Positions 1 through 7,558 of a stretch of 32,645 nucleotides of DNA are shown piece after piece. Location of the stretch: positions 1 to 32,645 of the forward strand of contig JAAYJD010000284.1 in NCBI GenBank assembly GCA_012523135.1, read 5' to 3'. This stretch comes from Clostridiaceae bacterium. Its GTDB lineage: Bacteria > Bacillota > Clostridia > Saccharofermentanales > UBA5734. How positions within the stretch are numbered: the stretch's first letter is position 1; each line of letters starts with the position of its first letter. Both the position numbers and the translations under genes were made by a program. The notes beneath the pieces were generated by a model that was given only the letters and a program-made list of their open reading frames with translations, was not told where the DNA came from and did no database searches.

Positions 1-33
1 AGGTACCCTCCCATTCGCGGAGGGCATCGCCAC

Positions 34-82
34 AAAAAAAGACACCACAGGGCACCTTCATGAAGTTTCCTGCGGTATCTTT
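34..82 (-). terminator. Rho-independent terminator downstream of tRNA-Ser
   Basis: Read on the minus strand, bases 82-69 pair with bases 51-38 over 14 positions with only two G-U wobbles, and the 3' arm runs into a stretch of seven T (40-34). The loop is 17 bases. This is a classic intrinsic terminator about 30 bases beyond the tRNA-Ser 3' end. On the plus strand the same stem has two mismatches and no T tract, which supports the minus orientation. Confidence 0.82.
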
Positions 83-92
83 AAATGATTTT

Positions 93-116
93 CCACCCCT
101 CGGGGGTGGTTTCTCT
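93..116 (+). terminator. Short GC hairpin followed by a T-rich tail (possible plus-strand terminator)
   Basis: CCACCCC (93-99) pairs perfectly with GGGGTGG (103-109) around a three-base loop and is followed by TTTCTCT. In the plus direction it would stop transcripts entering from the left before they read antisense into tRNA-Ser. No plus-strand gene is seen upstream within the window, so its role is uncertain. Confidence 0.35.
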
Positions 117-207
117 GGCGGAGAAGGGGGGATTTGAACCCCCGCGCCGGTTTTGCCGGCCTACCGCATTTCGAGTGCGGACCCTTCAGCCACTTGGGTA
201 CTTCTCC
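116..207 (-). tRNA. tRNA-Ser (anticodon CGA)
   Basis: On the minus strand the acceptor 5' arm GGAGAAG (207-201) pairs with CTTCTCC (126-120), followed by discriminator G and an encoded CCA (118-116). The anticodon arm is CCGCA-CTCGAAA-TGCGG, giving anticodon CGA, which reads UCG serine codons. A long variable arm (GCCGG...CCGGC) marks it as a class II tRNA, as expected for Ser. The T arm has the GGTTCAAAT sequence. A good promoter lies just upstream and a strong terminator just downstream, so it is probably a single-gene unit. Confidence 0.97.
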
Positions 208-233
208 GTGATCGCTACAGGCTGTCTTTTGGG

Positions 234-262
234 ATTATAATCAAGGTTGCACATCAAGTCAA
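234..262 (-). promoter_or_regulatory. Sigma-A promoter for tRNA-Ser
   Basis: On the minus strand TTGACT (262-257) and TATAAT (239-234) are separated by 17 bases, close to the sigma-A consensus. The tRNA 5' end at 207 follows about 27 bases after the -10 box. The -35 box begins at the last bases before the stop codon of the upstream gene, so the tRNA promoter abuts that gene. Confidence 0.85.
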
Positions 263-287
263 TCAGCCGCTGCGGCTGATGTTTTTC
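262..287. terminator. Palindromic hairpin at the end of the EH-like gene
   Basis: Bases 262-280 form an 8-bp perfect stem (ATCAGCCG/CGGCTGAT) with a three-base loop. On the plus strand it is followed by GTTTTTC; on the minus strand the stop codon of the 263-1549 gene lies in the stem and no T tract follows. It may act as a 3' stabilising or weak terminating hairpin for the minus-strand operon. Confidence 0.35.
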
Positions 288-1549
288 AGCTGGCTGCGGC
301 TGGCGATTCTTTTCTTGCTGAGGCAAAAATCCATGAACATGGCGCTGGTGGCCAGGCCGGTCTCGTCAAAGAGCAGGCCGACAGGCCCCTGGGTGCTGCT
401 TCGGCTGACGGCGTCTTCGACCCGGCGGTGAGGCACCTGCGGATTGGCCGGGTTGAGATCGTCCTGCGACTGCTGGAAATCAAAAGGCAGGATTTCCGGA
501 TCCGAAAGCTCGTAATAGACCGCAAATAACGGCTGGCGGCGATCGTCGGCGATCAAAAAACCAGGAAAGCGCAGCAGCAACGTGTCATCGTCCCACTGCT
601 CGATGCTTTCGACAAAACGGGCATAATGCAAGTAAAAGCGCGCCTTGGCCTTGTTTTTGCGACAATGGCTGCCGATCGTAGCGGCCGTGATCCAGTCTCG
701 GAAACGGCGCAAGTCACGGCTCTTGACCTGGCTCCAGATCGGATGCCCCCGCTCAGGATCGCCGAATTGGCGGTATATCTCCTGGTAATAGCGGTTGGTC
801 GTCTCTGGTGGAAGATCCTTGAGCTGGAACAGGCGATGGATGAGCGCGGCCTGCCGGTCGGGGCTGGCCTTCGCCAGCGCCTGCCGGAACTGCAGATGGC
901 CGCCCGCGTACAGACGCGCGTCGCCGGCGATGAAACAGCGGGCCAGAAGCGACGCCCCAAAAGGCATGTCCGACCGGACGGCGAAGCTGGTCATGAACTG
1001 CTCCAGGGGCACGTTGCGCTGCACCAGGACTTTCAAGAGCCTGTCCTCGAACTGACGGGCGTCCGGGGCGACCAGGTTCGAGATCAGGGGTGGCTGGTTC
1101 TGGCCGCGCCTGGACCGCACCGATGTCTTCTGACTGTGCTGCTTGATGTCGAGAATACTGCACAGGATCGCCAGACCGCGAGCAACTGGTGCAGACGGGT
1201 AGACCTGCTGGAAGACAGACCAGCCGTAGCGGTAGAGAGACGGGCAGGCGCGTTCGCGGATAATCAAGTACAGCTTTTCATGGTAATGCTCAAAACGGGC
1301 ATCGGCCGGAACCGGTTCAGACAAAAGCGGGAAGATATGGCGCAGATCGCGGCTGGTCAGCTGGCGGGCCAAATCAATAATTGCCTCGCCCCTTGCCGAT
1401 GTCTCGATGATCACCGCCAACCGGTCCCTGTCCTCCGTATCCGCGGGCCTAAGCAGTTCTTCCGGCAGCGGAAGCTGACGGCGGACCGCTTCCAGGCTCT
1501 CGGCTAACCGCCCTGCCGGGGCTGGCGCGCTGTGGGACAGCTCGCTCAT
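263..1549 (-). CDS. EH-signature (ZorC-like) family protein, putative
   Basis: This is a 428-residue soluble protein with no signal peptide or membrane segment. The C-terminal half has a pattern I associate with the EH-signature domain found in Zorya ZorC proteins: a GDPERGHPIW stretch (about residues 263-272), FRDWI (293-297), and RFYLHYARFVESI (304-316) followed by a probable beta-rich segment. The N-terminal half looks mainly helical and has no motif I recognise. Its ATG overlaps the stop codon of the membrane protein gene by four bases (ATGA), so the two are translationally coupled and probably work together. The family assignment is from memory of conserved positions and is not certain. 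If it is wrong, this is an unknown conserved partner of a MotA/ZorA-like protein. No helicase or nuclease motif is seen. Confidence 0.5.
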   Translation of the reverse strand: MSELSHSAPAPAGRLAESLEAVRRQLPLPEELLRPADTEDRDRLAVIIETSARGEAIIDLARQLTSRDLRHIFPLLSEPVPADARFEHYHEKLYLIIRERACPSLYRYGWSVFQQVYPSAPVARGLAILCSILDIKQHSQKTSVRSRRGQNQPPLISNLVAPDARQFEDRLLKVLVQRNVPLEQFMTSFAVRSDMPFGASLLARCFIAGDARLYAGGHLQFRQALAKASPDRQAALIHRLFQLKDLPPETTNRYYQEIYRQFGDPERGHPIWSQVKSRDLRRFRDWITAATIGSHCRKNKAKARFYLHYARFVESIEQWDDDTLLLRFPGFLIADDRRQPLFAVYYELSDPEILPFDFQQSQDDLNPANPQVPHRRVEDAVSRSSTQGPVGLLFDETGLATSAMFMDFCLSKKRIASRSQLKNISRSG

Positions 1550-3189
1550 GACCCGAAGTGGGCGCCGCGCTGGATGGCAGACGGCAAGGCATCGACGGCA
1601 TCCTGGATTTCCGCGGCGGTCTGCACCAGACGGTTCACGATTTCGGACAGACTCTCGTCGAAGCGGTCCAGCGTCTGCTGTACATACGCATCAGAACCTT
1701 GCGCGAACCGGTCGACCGTTTGACCTAATGTCGTGTTGACATTCTGCAGCTGGCTGCCGATGCTGGCCGTGTTGGCGGCCACCGCGGCTGTTTCCTTGTG
1801 AACTTGCTGCAGCAGCATATCGATCGTGCCGTGCAGCTGCTGGCTGAACTGCTCGGCTTGCTCCTGCAAATTGACGCCCTGCTGGCGGGCCCCTTCCTGC
1901 TGCGCGGCGGCCGCGTCGCGGATATCGCCGGCCATCTGAAGCGCCTGCCGGGTGGTGTCCGTCAGACCATGGGTGCCATCCTGGAGTTGCTTGGCAAAAT
2001 AGCTGAGTGACTGGGCCAGGTTCTGCTCGTTGCCCTGGAACGCATCGGTCAGCTTCTGGCTGGTATCCGCCAGGGCCCGGGTCGCTTCCTGCAGACGGGA
2101 CAGGTCGGTGCTCAATGTTTCGTGTGTCGCCTGCTGCCCCTGAACCGACTGACTGATCGCGTTTTGGATGTCTGCCGTCTGCTGCCGGGTTGTCTCCATG
2201 GCGCGCATGGCCAGCTCGACATAGTTTTTGACGTCAGCCATCAAGGTGCCCATCTGGGCAATCTCGCGGTTGATCGGGTGCATGTGCGCGGCCAGCTGGG
2301 CAGACAGCGCGCCGGCAAAGCGTTCAGCCAGATCCTGCATGCCCTGTTCCTGGCGTTCAGTCAGGGTCTGGGCGAGCTGACCCAGCATGGATGTGGATTG
2401 CTGCAAAGAAGGCGCGACGCTTTCCGTCAGAACTTGTTCGACACTGCGCCGGATTCCGTCCGCCATATCGCTTTCCGCCAGCCGCGAGGTCACCTCGGTG
2501 AAATTGTTGAGGCCATCTTGCATCTTGTGATCGTATTGCAGGTACGCGTCGACGAGCTCAGCCGTGCCGATGGAATCGTTGAAAACCGGCAGATGGCGGC
2601 AAAATGTTTGGTAAAAGGCCTCGGTCTCTTCGTTGACCAGCTGGTTCATGTGCCAGGCGGTCGCCGCAGCCGGCAAAGCGGCGCCCACGGCGGTCAGCAC
2701 GGGGAGCAGGATGAGCAGCAGGCCGAAACGAGGGTCCGGCAGCGGCAGGGGCTGCTGGATCAGCCAGGCGGCCAGGGAGGCCAGGATGCCGATGGTCAGG
2801 ATGCGGGCCGCCGGCATCAGGCTGATCGAGCTGCGCTGCGCGGGCGACAGCCAGACGCGGACCGGCAGCGCCTGGCGCGGATCTGGCAGCCAGCGCCCCT
2901 GGTACAGCTGGACACTGTCTTCCTTCATGCGCTCGAGCGGCCGGACAACGGCTTGCGGCCAGGTTCGGCGGGCCGCCGCGACAACCGCTGGAAAATGGTC
3001 AAGGCTCCGACCCGGCAAGTCTTCGATCTGGTCTGTCAGTTCGGCCAGCGGCACCAGGAAGCTGCGCCTGAGGCGCACCGCGAACAGCCAGCTGACGATC
3101 GCCAGGGCGATCATCAGGAGCGGGACCAGCACTGAGATCAACCAGTGCAGGATATGCAGGTTGGCAATTTCCAGGATGACAAGAGCCAT
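1546..3189 (-). CDS. ZorA/MotA-like membrane protein with long helical tail
   Basis: The product has 547 residues. Membrane segments are visible near residues 16-39, 127-145 and 153-178. They are followed by HMNQLVNEETEAFYQ and then about 340 residues of almost unbroken, Gln/Ala/Thr-rich helix (residues 200-547), probably a coiled-coil cytoplasmic tail. This order of short loop, membrane hairpin with a PVLTAVGAALP segment, and very long tail is the layout of ZorA, the MotA/ExbB-like stator of the Zorya phage-defence system. The tail also has the texture of chemoreceptor-like helices, so a receptor or cell-envelope scaffold is the alternative. A GAGGAGG ribosome binding site sits before the ATG. 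The gene lies 20 bases after an aminopeptidase gene and overlaps the EH-like gene. No ZorB (MotB/OmpA-type) gene is present beside it. Confidence 0.55.
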   Translation of the reverse strand: MALVILEIANLHILHWLISVLVPLLMIALAIVSWLFAVRLRRSFLVPLAELTDQIEDLPGRSLDHFPAVVAAARRTWPQAVVRPLERMKEDSVQLYQGRWLPDPRQALPVRVWLSPAQRSSISLMPAARILTIGILASLAAWLIQQPLPLPDPRFGLLLILLPVLTAVGAALPAAATAWHMNQLVNEETEAFYQTFCRHLPVFNDSIGTAELVDAYLQYDHKMQDGLNNFTEVTSRLAESDMADGIRRSVEQVLTESVAPSLQQSTSMLGQLAQTLTERQEQGMQDLAERFAGALSAQLAAHMHPINREIAQMGTLMADVKNYVELAMRAMETTRQQTADIQNAISQSVQGQQATHETLSTDLSRLQEATRALADTSQKLTDAFQGNEQNLAQSLSYFAKQLQDGTHGLTDTTRQALQMAGDIRDAAAAQQEGARQQGVNLQEQAEQFSQQLHGTIDMLLQQVHKETAAVAANTASIGSQLQNVNTTLGQTVDRFAQGSDAYVQQTLDRFDESLSEIVNRLVQTAAEIQDAVDALPSAIQRGAHFGS

Positions 3190-3209
3190 GGAACAGACCT
3201 CCTCGTTTT

Positions 3210-4331
3210 TCAGGGGTTCAGTGCAGCCAGTTCCGGCGGCACAAACAGGCCATCCTTGCGGACCAGCCGATCGTCAAACCAGATCTCGCCGCCGCCGTTG
3301 CCGGAACGCTGGATCTGGACCAGATCCCAGTGAATGGCGGACGAGTTGCCGTTGGGCGCGTCGTCATAGCAGGCGCCGGGCGTCAGATGGAGGGAACCGG
3401 CGATTTTTTCATCGAAAAGCGTGTTGCAGGTCGCATCGTGAATCAGGGGATTGAAGCCCAGGGCGAATTCGCCGAGATAGCGGGCACCCGCATCAGTATC
3501 CAGAATCTGGTTCAGCTGACTGGTGTTTTCATCTGCCGCCGCCTCGACGATGCGCCCCTCGGAAAACGTCAGGCGGATGTTGTGGTAAAGCTGCCCCCAG
3601 AATAATGAAGGCGTGTTGAAGGAGATGGTGCCGTTGGCCGAGTTGCGGACAGGGGCCGTAAAGCATTCGCCGTCAGGCAGGTTGTATTCGCCGCAGCAGG
3701 GAACAGCCGGGATGCCCAGGATGGAAAACGACAAGTCTGTTCCCGGAGCCAGGATGCGGACCCGATCGGTCTTTTCCATCAGGGCCTTGAGCGGCTGAAC
3801 CGCGCGCTGCATCGCCACGTAGTCGAGTGAGGCGGTCTGCAGGACGAAATCCTCGTATTGGCCGTAGGGCATGTCGGCCCGCTGGGCCCTGGCCTGGGTC
3901 GGGTATTCGAACAGGACCCAGCGCCGCTGGTTGATCACCAGGTCCTTGAAAGGCCTGGCACAGGATGCTTCCAGCTGGCGGACCGCCGGATCGATGCGGC
4001 CGAGTTCGGCGTCGTTCACGTAGGCGCGGATGACGATATCACCGACCAGGTTTTCAAAGCGCCTCAAGTCTGCCGCCGCCTTATCCTTGAGAAAGGCCTC
4101 TGTCCGACCGCCGTCGTCCGGATCGTAAAGCTCCAGCAGCTGGCGCGTGATTTCGGCATCGGTCCAGTCCACCTGGGCCAACGCGCCGGCCTGAGCCGCT
4201 TCGCGCAGCAGTTCCTGCACCAGCGGCCGGGCGGTGATATCCGCCGTGATGTGAAAAGCGTCCCCTTTTTGGATCTTCATCGAGTGGTACAGCATGAGTT
4301 TGGCCAGTGATGCCAGTCTTGAATCGCGCAT
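3210..4331 (-). CDS. M29-family metallo-aminopeptidase (AmpS/PepS-like)
   Basis: This cytoplasmic exopeptidase removes N-terminal residues from peptides using a two-metal centre. The 373-residue protein carries the family blocks EYNLPDGECFTAP, GTISFNTPS, GEFALGFNP, LFDEKIAGSLHL and NSSAIHWDL, which hold the metal-binding Glu, His and Asp residues of M29 peptidases. The reading frame stays open well upstream, but the ATG at 4331 has a strong AGGAGG seven bases before it and starts the protein at the usual point for the shorter clostridial members. An extended -10 promoter lies 32 bases upstream of the start. The next gene begins 20 bases after the stop, so the aminopeptidase and the ZorA-like/EH-like pair are probably cotranscribed. 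Whether the three are functionally linked is unknown. Confidence 0.9.
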   Translation of the reverse strand: MRDSRLASLAKLMLYHSMKIQKGDAFHITADITARPLVQELLREAAQAGALAQVDWTDAEITRQLLELYDPDDGGRTEAFLKDKAAADLRRFENLVGDIVIRAYVNDAELGRIDPAVRQLEASCARPFKDLVINQRRWVLFEYPTQARAQRADMPYGQYEDFVLQTASLDYVAMQRAVQPLKALMEKTDRVRILAPGTDLSFSILGIPAVPCCGEYNLPDGECFTAPVRNSANGTISFNTPSLFWGQLYHNIRLTFSEGRIVEAAADENTSQLNQILDTDAGARYLGEFALGFNPLIHDATCNTLFDEKIAGSLHLTPGACYDDAPNGNSSAIHWDLVQIQRSGNGGGEIWFDDRLVRKDGLFVPPELAALNP

Positions 4332-4362
4332 GAAATCCTCCTGCCTGCGTTTGCCTGCTCCC

Positions 4363-4371
4363 ATTATAGCA
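4363..4371 (-). promoter_or_regulatory. Extended -10 promoter upstream of the aminopeptidase gene
   Basis: On the minus strand TGCTATAAT (4371-4363) is a perfect extended -10 element. A -35 box at proper spacing is weak (TTCCTT at 18 bases). The 101-base gap from fabD allows independent transcription of the aminopeptidase/ZorA-like/EH-like unit. Confidence 0.6.
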
Positions 4372-4432
4372 GAACACGCCGGCAAGAAGGAATTTCCTCG
4401 CCGCTGCTTTGAACCGGGTTTTGGCGCGGCTT

Positions 4433-5362
4433 TCAGCCGATTGTCAGCAAACGGCCGGCCGGCTCCAGGCCATCCGGCAGATCGAGCGGCTGGGCGACCG
4501 CGCCGGGCAAAATCCGGCGGACCAGGCCGCACAGCACCTTGCCGGGTCCGGCTTCCAGAAAACAGGTTGTTCCGTCCTTTGCCATTTGGCGGACTTCGGC
4601 GGTCCAGAGGACCGGACCGCACAAATGGCGAGCCAGGTAATCCGGCCAGTCGACCGTTTCCGGCAGTCTGGCTCCCGACAGGTTGCTGTACAGGCAGGAC
4701 GCGGTGGCTTTGAAACAGAGGTTGCGGGCATACGTGAATAACCGGTCGGCTGCCGGCTGCATCAGGGGCGTATGAAAGGCCCCGCTGACATCCAGGGGGA
4801 TCGTTTTGCGCGCTCCTGACGCCCGGCAGGCCGCCAGGCAATCGTCCATGACGGCCTGTTCACCCGAGACAACCACCTGGCCGGGTGCGTTGAAATTGAC
4901 GGCGAATACGCGGCCGCGCCAGGCCGGCTCAGCCAGCAAAGCGGCGATGATCTCATCATCCAGGCCGATGACCGCAGCCATCGCGCCCGGGTTTTGTTCG
5001 GCGGCTTGCTGCATGAAATCCGCCCGCGCCTGGACCAGGCGCAGCAAGTTGGGGATGTCCAGAATGCCGGAAGCCCCCAGGGCCGTGTATTCACCGAGCG
5101 AGAAACCCGCCAGGCAAGCTTCGTCCGGCAGGCTGCCGACCTGTTCACGCAGCGCCGCCAGGCAGGCCATGCTGTAGGCGACGATGGCGGGTTGGGCGAA
5201 GCGGGTCTGGGACAGCTGATCGGCGGTTAACGTGAGCAGGTCCAGCCCCAGGCAGCCAGAAGCTGTCTGGTAAAGCGAGCGGGCCGCCGGGCTGGCCTGG
5301 CAGAGCGCAACGCCCATGCCGGCGTAATGGGCGCCTTGTCCTGAAAAGATGATGCTGTGCAT
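4433..5362 (-). CDS. fabD: Malonyl-CoA:ACP transacylase
   Basis: FabD moves the malonyl group from malonyl-CoA to acyl carrier protein for fatty acid elongation. The 309-residue protein is of normal family length. It shows GQGAH at residues 9-13, the nucleophile Ser88 in GFSLGEYTA, the substrate-binding Arg113 in QARADFM, and the catalytic His197 in GAFHTPLM. The start at 5362 (MHSIIFSGQG) has AGAGGAAA before it; a longer frame beginning at 5425 would add residues unlike the family and would reach into the promoter region. In most clostridial clusters fabD sits between fabK and fabG on the same strand. Here it is divergent from fabH and separated from the rest by the shared control region. 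Confidence 0.96.
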   Translation of the reverse strand: MHSIIFSGQGAHYAGMGVALCQASPAARSLYQTASGCLGLDLLTLTADQLSQTRFAQPAIVAYSMACLAALREQVGSLPDEACLAGFSLGEYTALGASGILDIPNLLRLVQARADFMQQAAEQNPGAMAAVIGLDDEIIAALLAEPAWRGRVFAVNFNAPGQVVVSGEQAVMDDCLAACRASGARKTIPLDVSGAFHTPLMQPAADRLFTYARNLCFKATASCLYSNLSGARLPETVDWPDYLARHLCGPVLWTAEVRQMAKDGTTCFLEAGPGKVLCGLVRRILPGAVAQPLDLPDGLEPAGRLLTIG

Positions 5363-5420
5363 GCTGTTTCCTCTCTGTTTGCCGACGCGCTTGACAAGCG
5401 CAGGCAGGTTGTCTATCATG

Positions 5421-5452
5421 ATCATATGCTTTGATTATCAAATAATTTGAAC
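5421..5452 (-). promoter_or_regulatory. Probable fabD promoter overlapping the FabT-like operator
   Basis: On the minus strand TATGAT (5426-5421) is a good -10 box 59 bases upstream of the fabD start. The best -35 candidates (TTCAAA or TCAAAT, spacing 18-19) are poor. The FabT-like palindrome at 5430-5442 would lie between the -35 and -10 elements, a typical repressor position. Confidence 0.5.
5430..5442. promoter_or_regulatory. FabT-like operator
   Basis: TTTGATTATCAAA is a perfect 13-base inverted repeat centred on base 5436. It equals the core of the operator described for the MarR-family fatty acid repressor FabT of streptococci and relatives. It lies between the divergent fabD and fabH genes, next to the -35 box of the fabH promoter and inside the likely fabD promoter, so one bound dimer could control both. 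No fabT gene is in the window, so the regulator must be encoded elsewhere. Confidence 0.75.
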
Positions 5453-5475
5453 AACAAATCGTATGCCCATACGAT
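5447..5475 (+). promoter_or_regulatory. Sigma-A promoter of the fabH operon
   Basis: TTGAAC (5447-5452) and TACGAT (5470-5475) are 17 bases apart. The -35 box begins five bases after the FabT-like palindrome. A leader of about 45 bases leads to the fabH start at 5526. The -10 region also overlaps a small inverted repeat (CGTATGCCCATACG). Confidence 0.65.
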
Positions 5476-5525
5476 AACGCACGGATGGAAAGAAATCAAG
5501 GCCGCAGACGCAAGTGGAGGCAAAC

Positions 5526-6530
5526 ATGACAAAAATGAAAATAGCCGGCACGGGCAGTTTCCTGCCAGAGCTGGTTGTCACCAACCAGATGATGACCCGG
5601 ATTGTCGATACCAGCGACGAGTGGATCACGACCCGGACCGGCATCTCGGAGCGGCGGCTGTCGTCAGGCGAACCAACCTGGTTCATGGCCGCCGAGGCGG
5701 CCCGGAAAGCCCTGGCCGAAGCCCGGCTGGAGCCGGCCCAGCTCGACATCATCATGGTCACGACCTGCACGCCAGACTATTATCTGCCGTCTGCCGCCTG
5801 CATTGTCCAGGCCGAACTGGGTGCCGAGCGCGCGTTCTGTTTCGATCTCAACGCGGCCTGCACCGGCTTCGTCTATGCCCTCGACATGGCCGCGCGCTAC
5901 CTGCTCGACCCCCAAATCCACAACATCCTGATCGTCGCCAGCGAAAACATCAGCAAGCTGGTCGACTACAGCGACCGTTCGACCTGCGTGCTGTTCGGTG
6001 ATGGGGCGAGCGCCGTGGTTTGCAGCCGCGGGACCGACGAAGACCCCAGCGCCCTGCTGGCCACCAAGCTGGGTTCCGAGGGGCGGACCGGCCATGTGCT
6101 GGTCAGCCGTGCCCTGAAGGTGCGCCATCCCTTTTTGGCTGACGGTGCGGTCTGGCCGGACCGTTTCGGCGAGCACTCCGATCATACCCTGACCATGGAA
6201 GGGCAGGAAGTTTTCAAATTCGCAGTGCGTGTCCTGGCCGATTCGGTCCTCGAAGCTGCCGCCCAGGCCGGTGTCAACCTGACCGAGCTGCGCTACATCA
6301 TCCCCCACCAGGCCAACGCCCGGATCGTTGAAGCGGCCGCCCGCCGCATGAAAGCCAATCCGGCCCAGATCATTTCCCGGATCGCCGATTTCGGCAACAC
6401 CTCTTCGGCCAGCATTCCCATCTGCCTGGATGAGCTGGTGCGCGCCGGGAAACTGCTGCGCGGCGAAAAAGTGGCGATCTGCGGCTTTGGCGCCGGCTTG
6501 ACCTATGGCGCCGCCATATTCATCTATTAA
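5526..6530 (+). CDS. fabH: 3-oxoacyl-ACP synthase III
   Basis: FabH condenses acetyl-CoA (or a branched primer) with malonyl-ACP and so starts each fatty acid chain. The 334-residue protein has the thiolase-fold triad: Cys112 in NAACTGF, His261 in IIPHQANARI and Asn291 in FGNTSSASIP. The C-terminal GFGAGLTYGA is also typical. GGAGG lies before the ATG at 5526, which is preferred over an in-frame start 12 bases earlier that overlaps this site. It is the first gene of the plus-strand fatty acid operon. In many clostridia acpP follows fabH, but here the next gene is fabK. Confidence 0.97.
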   Translation: MTKMKIAGTGSFLPELVVTNQMMTRIVDTSDEWITTRTGISERRLSSGEPTWFMAAEAARKALAEARLEPAQLDIIMVTTCTPDYYLPSAACIVQAELGAERAFCFDLNAACTGFVYALDMAARYLLDPQIHNILIVASENISKLVDYSDRSTCVLFGDGASAVVCSRGTDEDPSALLATKLGSEGRTGHVLVSRALKVRHPFLADGAVWPDRFGEHSDHTLTMEGQEVFKFAVRVLADSVLEAAAQAGVNLTELRYIIPHQANARIVEAAARRMKANPAQIISRIADFGNTSSASIPICLDELVRAGKLLRGEKVAICGFGAGLTYGAAIFIY

Positions 6531-6574
6531 GCGACCCGGTTTCCACAAACACCAACGACAGGAAGGGACCAACC

Positions 6575-7558
6575 ATGCCGAAAACCGATCTTTGTGACTT
6601 GCTGCAGACAGACTATCCCCTGATCCAGGGCGGGATGGCCTGGGTGGCCAACGCCTGCCTGGCTTCCGCCGTTTCCAACGCCGGGGGTCTTGGCCTGGTC
6701 GCCGCCGGGTCGATGAATGCCGACCTGCTGCGCCGGGAGATCCGCCTCGCCCGGGAACAGACCGACCGCCCGTTCGGCGTCAACATCATGCTGATGAATC
6801 CGGACGTCGACGCCCTGGCAGCGGTCGTCCTGGAGGAGCGCGTGTCGGTCGTGACGACCGGTGCCGGTTCGCCGGGCAAATTCATCCAGGCCTGGAAAGA
6901 TGCCGGCATCCGCGTCGTGCCGGTCGTCGCCTCGGTCGCCTATGCGAAGCGCATGGAAAAGCTGGGCGCCGATGCCGTGATCGCGGAGGGGACAGAGGCC
7001 GGCGGTCATATTGGCGAACTGACCACCATGGTCCTGGTTCCCCAGGTTGCCGACGCCGTCTCGATTCCGGTGGTCGCCGCCGGCGGTATCGCTGACGGCC
7101 GCGGCGTCGCCGCCGCCCTGATCCTGGGTGCAAGCGGCGTGCAGGTCGGCACGCGCTTTCTTGCCTGTGACGAATGCTGTATCCATGAGAACTACAAGCA
7201 GCTGGTCATCAAGGCCCGCGACATCGATACGATGGTAACCGGCCGGAGCGGCGGTCACCCTGTTCGGACGCTGAAGAACAAGCTGGCCCGCCACCTGATC
7301 GAACTGGAAAAACAAGGCGCGTCCTTCGAGGAAATGGAGATCATCGCGGTCGGGTCGCTGCGCCGCGCCGTCCAGGACGGCAACCTGGAGGAAGGCTCCT
7401 TCATGGCCGGGCAGGCGGCCGGCCTGGTCAACGACTGTCTGCCGGCCGCCCAGATCATCGCCGGATTGTTCCGCCAGGCCTGCTCGCTCCTGGGCGGGCA
7501 GATGCCGGTTGCTGTTCCGGGACTCAGGCAGGAACTGCCTGCGGGAGGTGTCCGATGA
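6575..7558 (+). CDS. fabK: FMN-dependent enoyl-ACP reductase II
   Basis: FabK carries out the last, NAD(P)H-dependent reduction of each elongation cycle and replaces the triclosan-sensitive FabI. The 327-residue TIM-barrel protein belongs to the nitronate monooxygenase/FabK superfamily: it has YPLIQGGMAW near the N-terminus, NAGGLGLVAAG, GVNIMLMNP, AEGTEAGGHIG and VAAGGIADGRG followed by GASGVQVGTRFLA, the FMN phosphate-binding region. Its location between fabH and fabG makes FabK much more likely than a nitronate monooxygenase. Its stop overlaps the fabG start as ATGA, indicating coupled translation. Confidence 0.95.
   Translation: MPKTDLCDLLQTDYPLIQGGMAWVANACLASAVSNAGGLGLVAAGSMNADLLRREIRLAREQTDRPFGVNIMLMNPDVDALAAVVLEERVSVVTTGAGSPGKFIQAWKDAGIRVVPVVASVAYAKRMEKLGADAVIAEGTEAGGHIGELTTMVLVPQVADAVSIPVVAAGGIADGRGVAAALILGASGVQVGTRFLACDECCIHENYKQLVIKARDIDTMVTGRSGGHPVRTLKNKLARHLIELEKQGASFEEMEIIAVGSLRRAVQDGNLEEGSFMAGQAAGLVNDCLPAAQIIAGLFRQACSLLGGQMPVAVPGLRQELPAGGVR

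Noticed and set aside
626-1507. Long plus-strand open frame opposite the EH-like gene
   Set aside because: It is antisense to a gene with good start overlap and family-like motifs, has no ribosome binding site, and its composition is that of a GC-rich shadow frame.
2122-3135. Long plus-strand open frame opposite the ZorA-like gene
   Set aside because: The His/Gln/Arg-rich product is the typical complement of a Gln/Ala-rich helical protein; no start site or domain is seen.
116-3189. tRNA-Ser as an integration site for the ZorA-like/EH-like pair
   Set aside because: The pair lies on the 5' side of the tRNA, no direct repeat of the tRNA 3' end is seen to the right, and no integrase is present.
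5664-7315. Minus-strand open frames opposite fabH and fabK
   Set aside because: Shadows of strongly conserved plus-strand enzymes; no motif or ribosome binding site.
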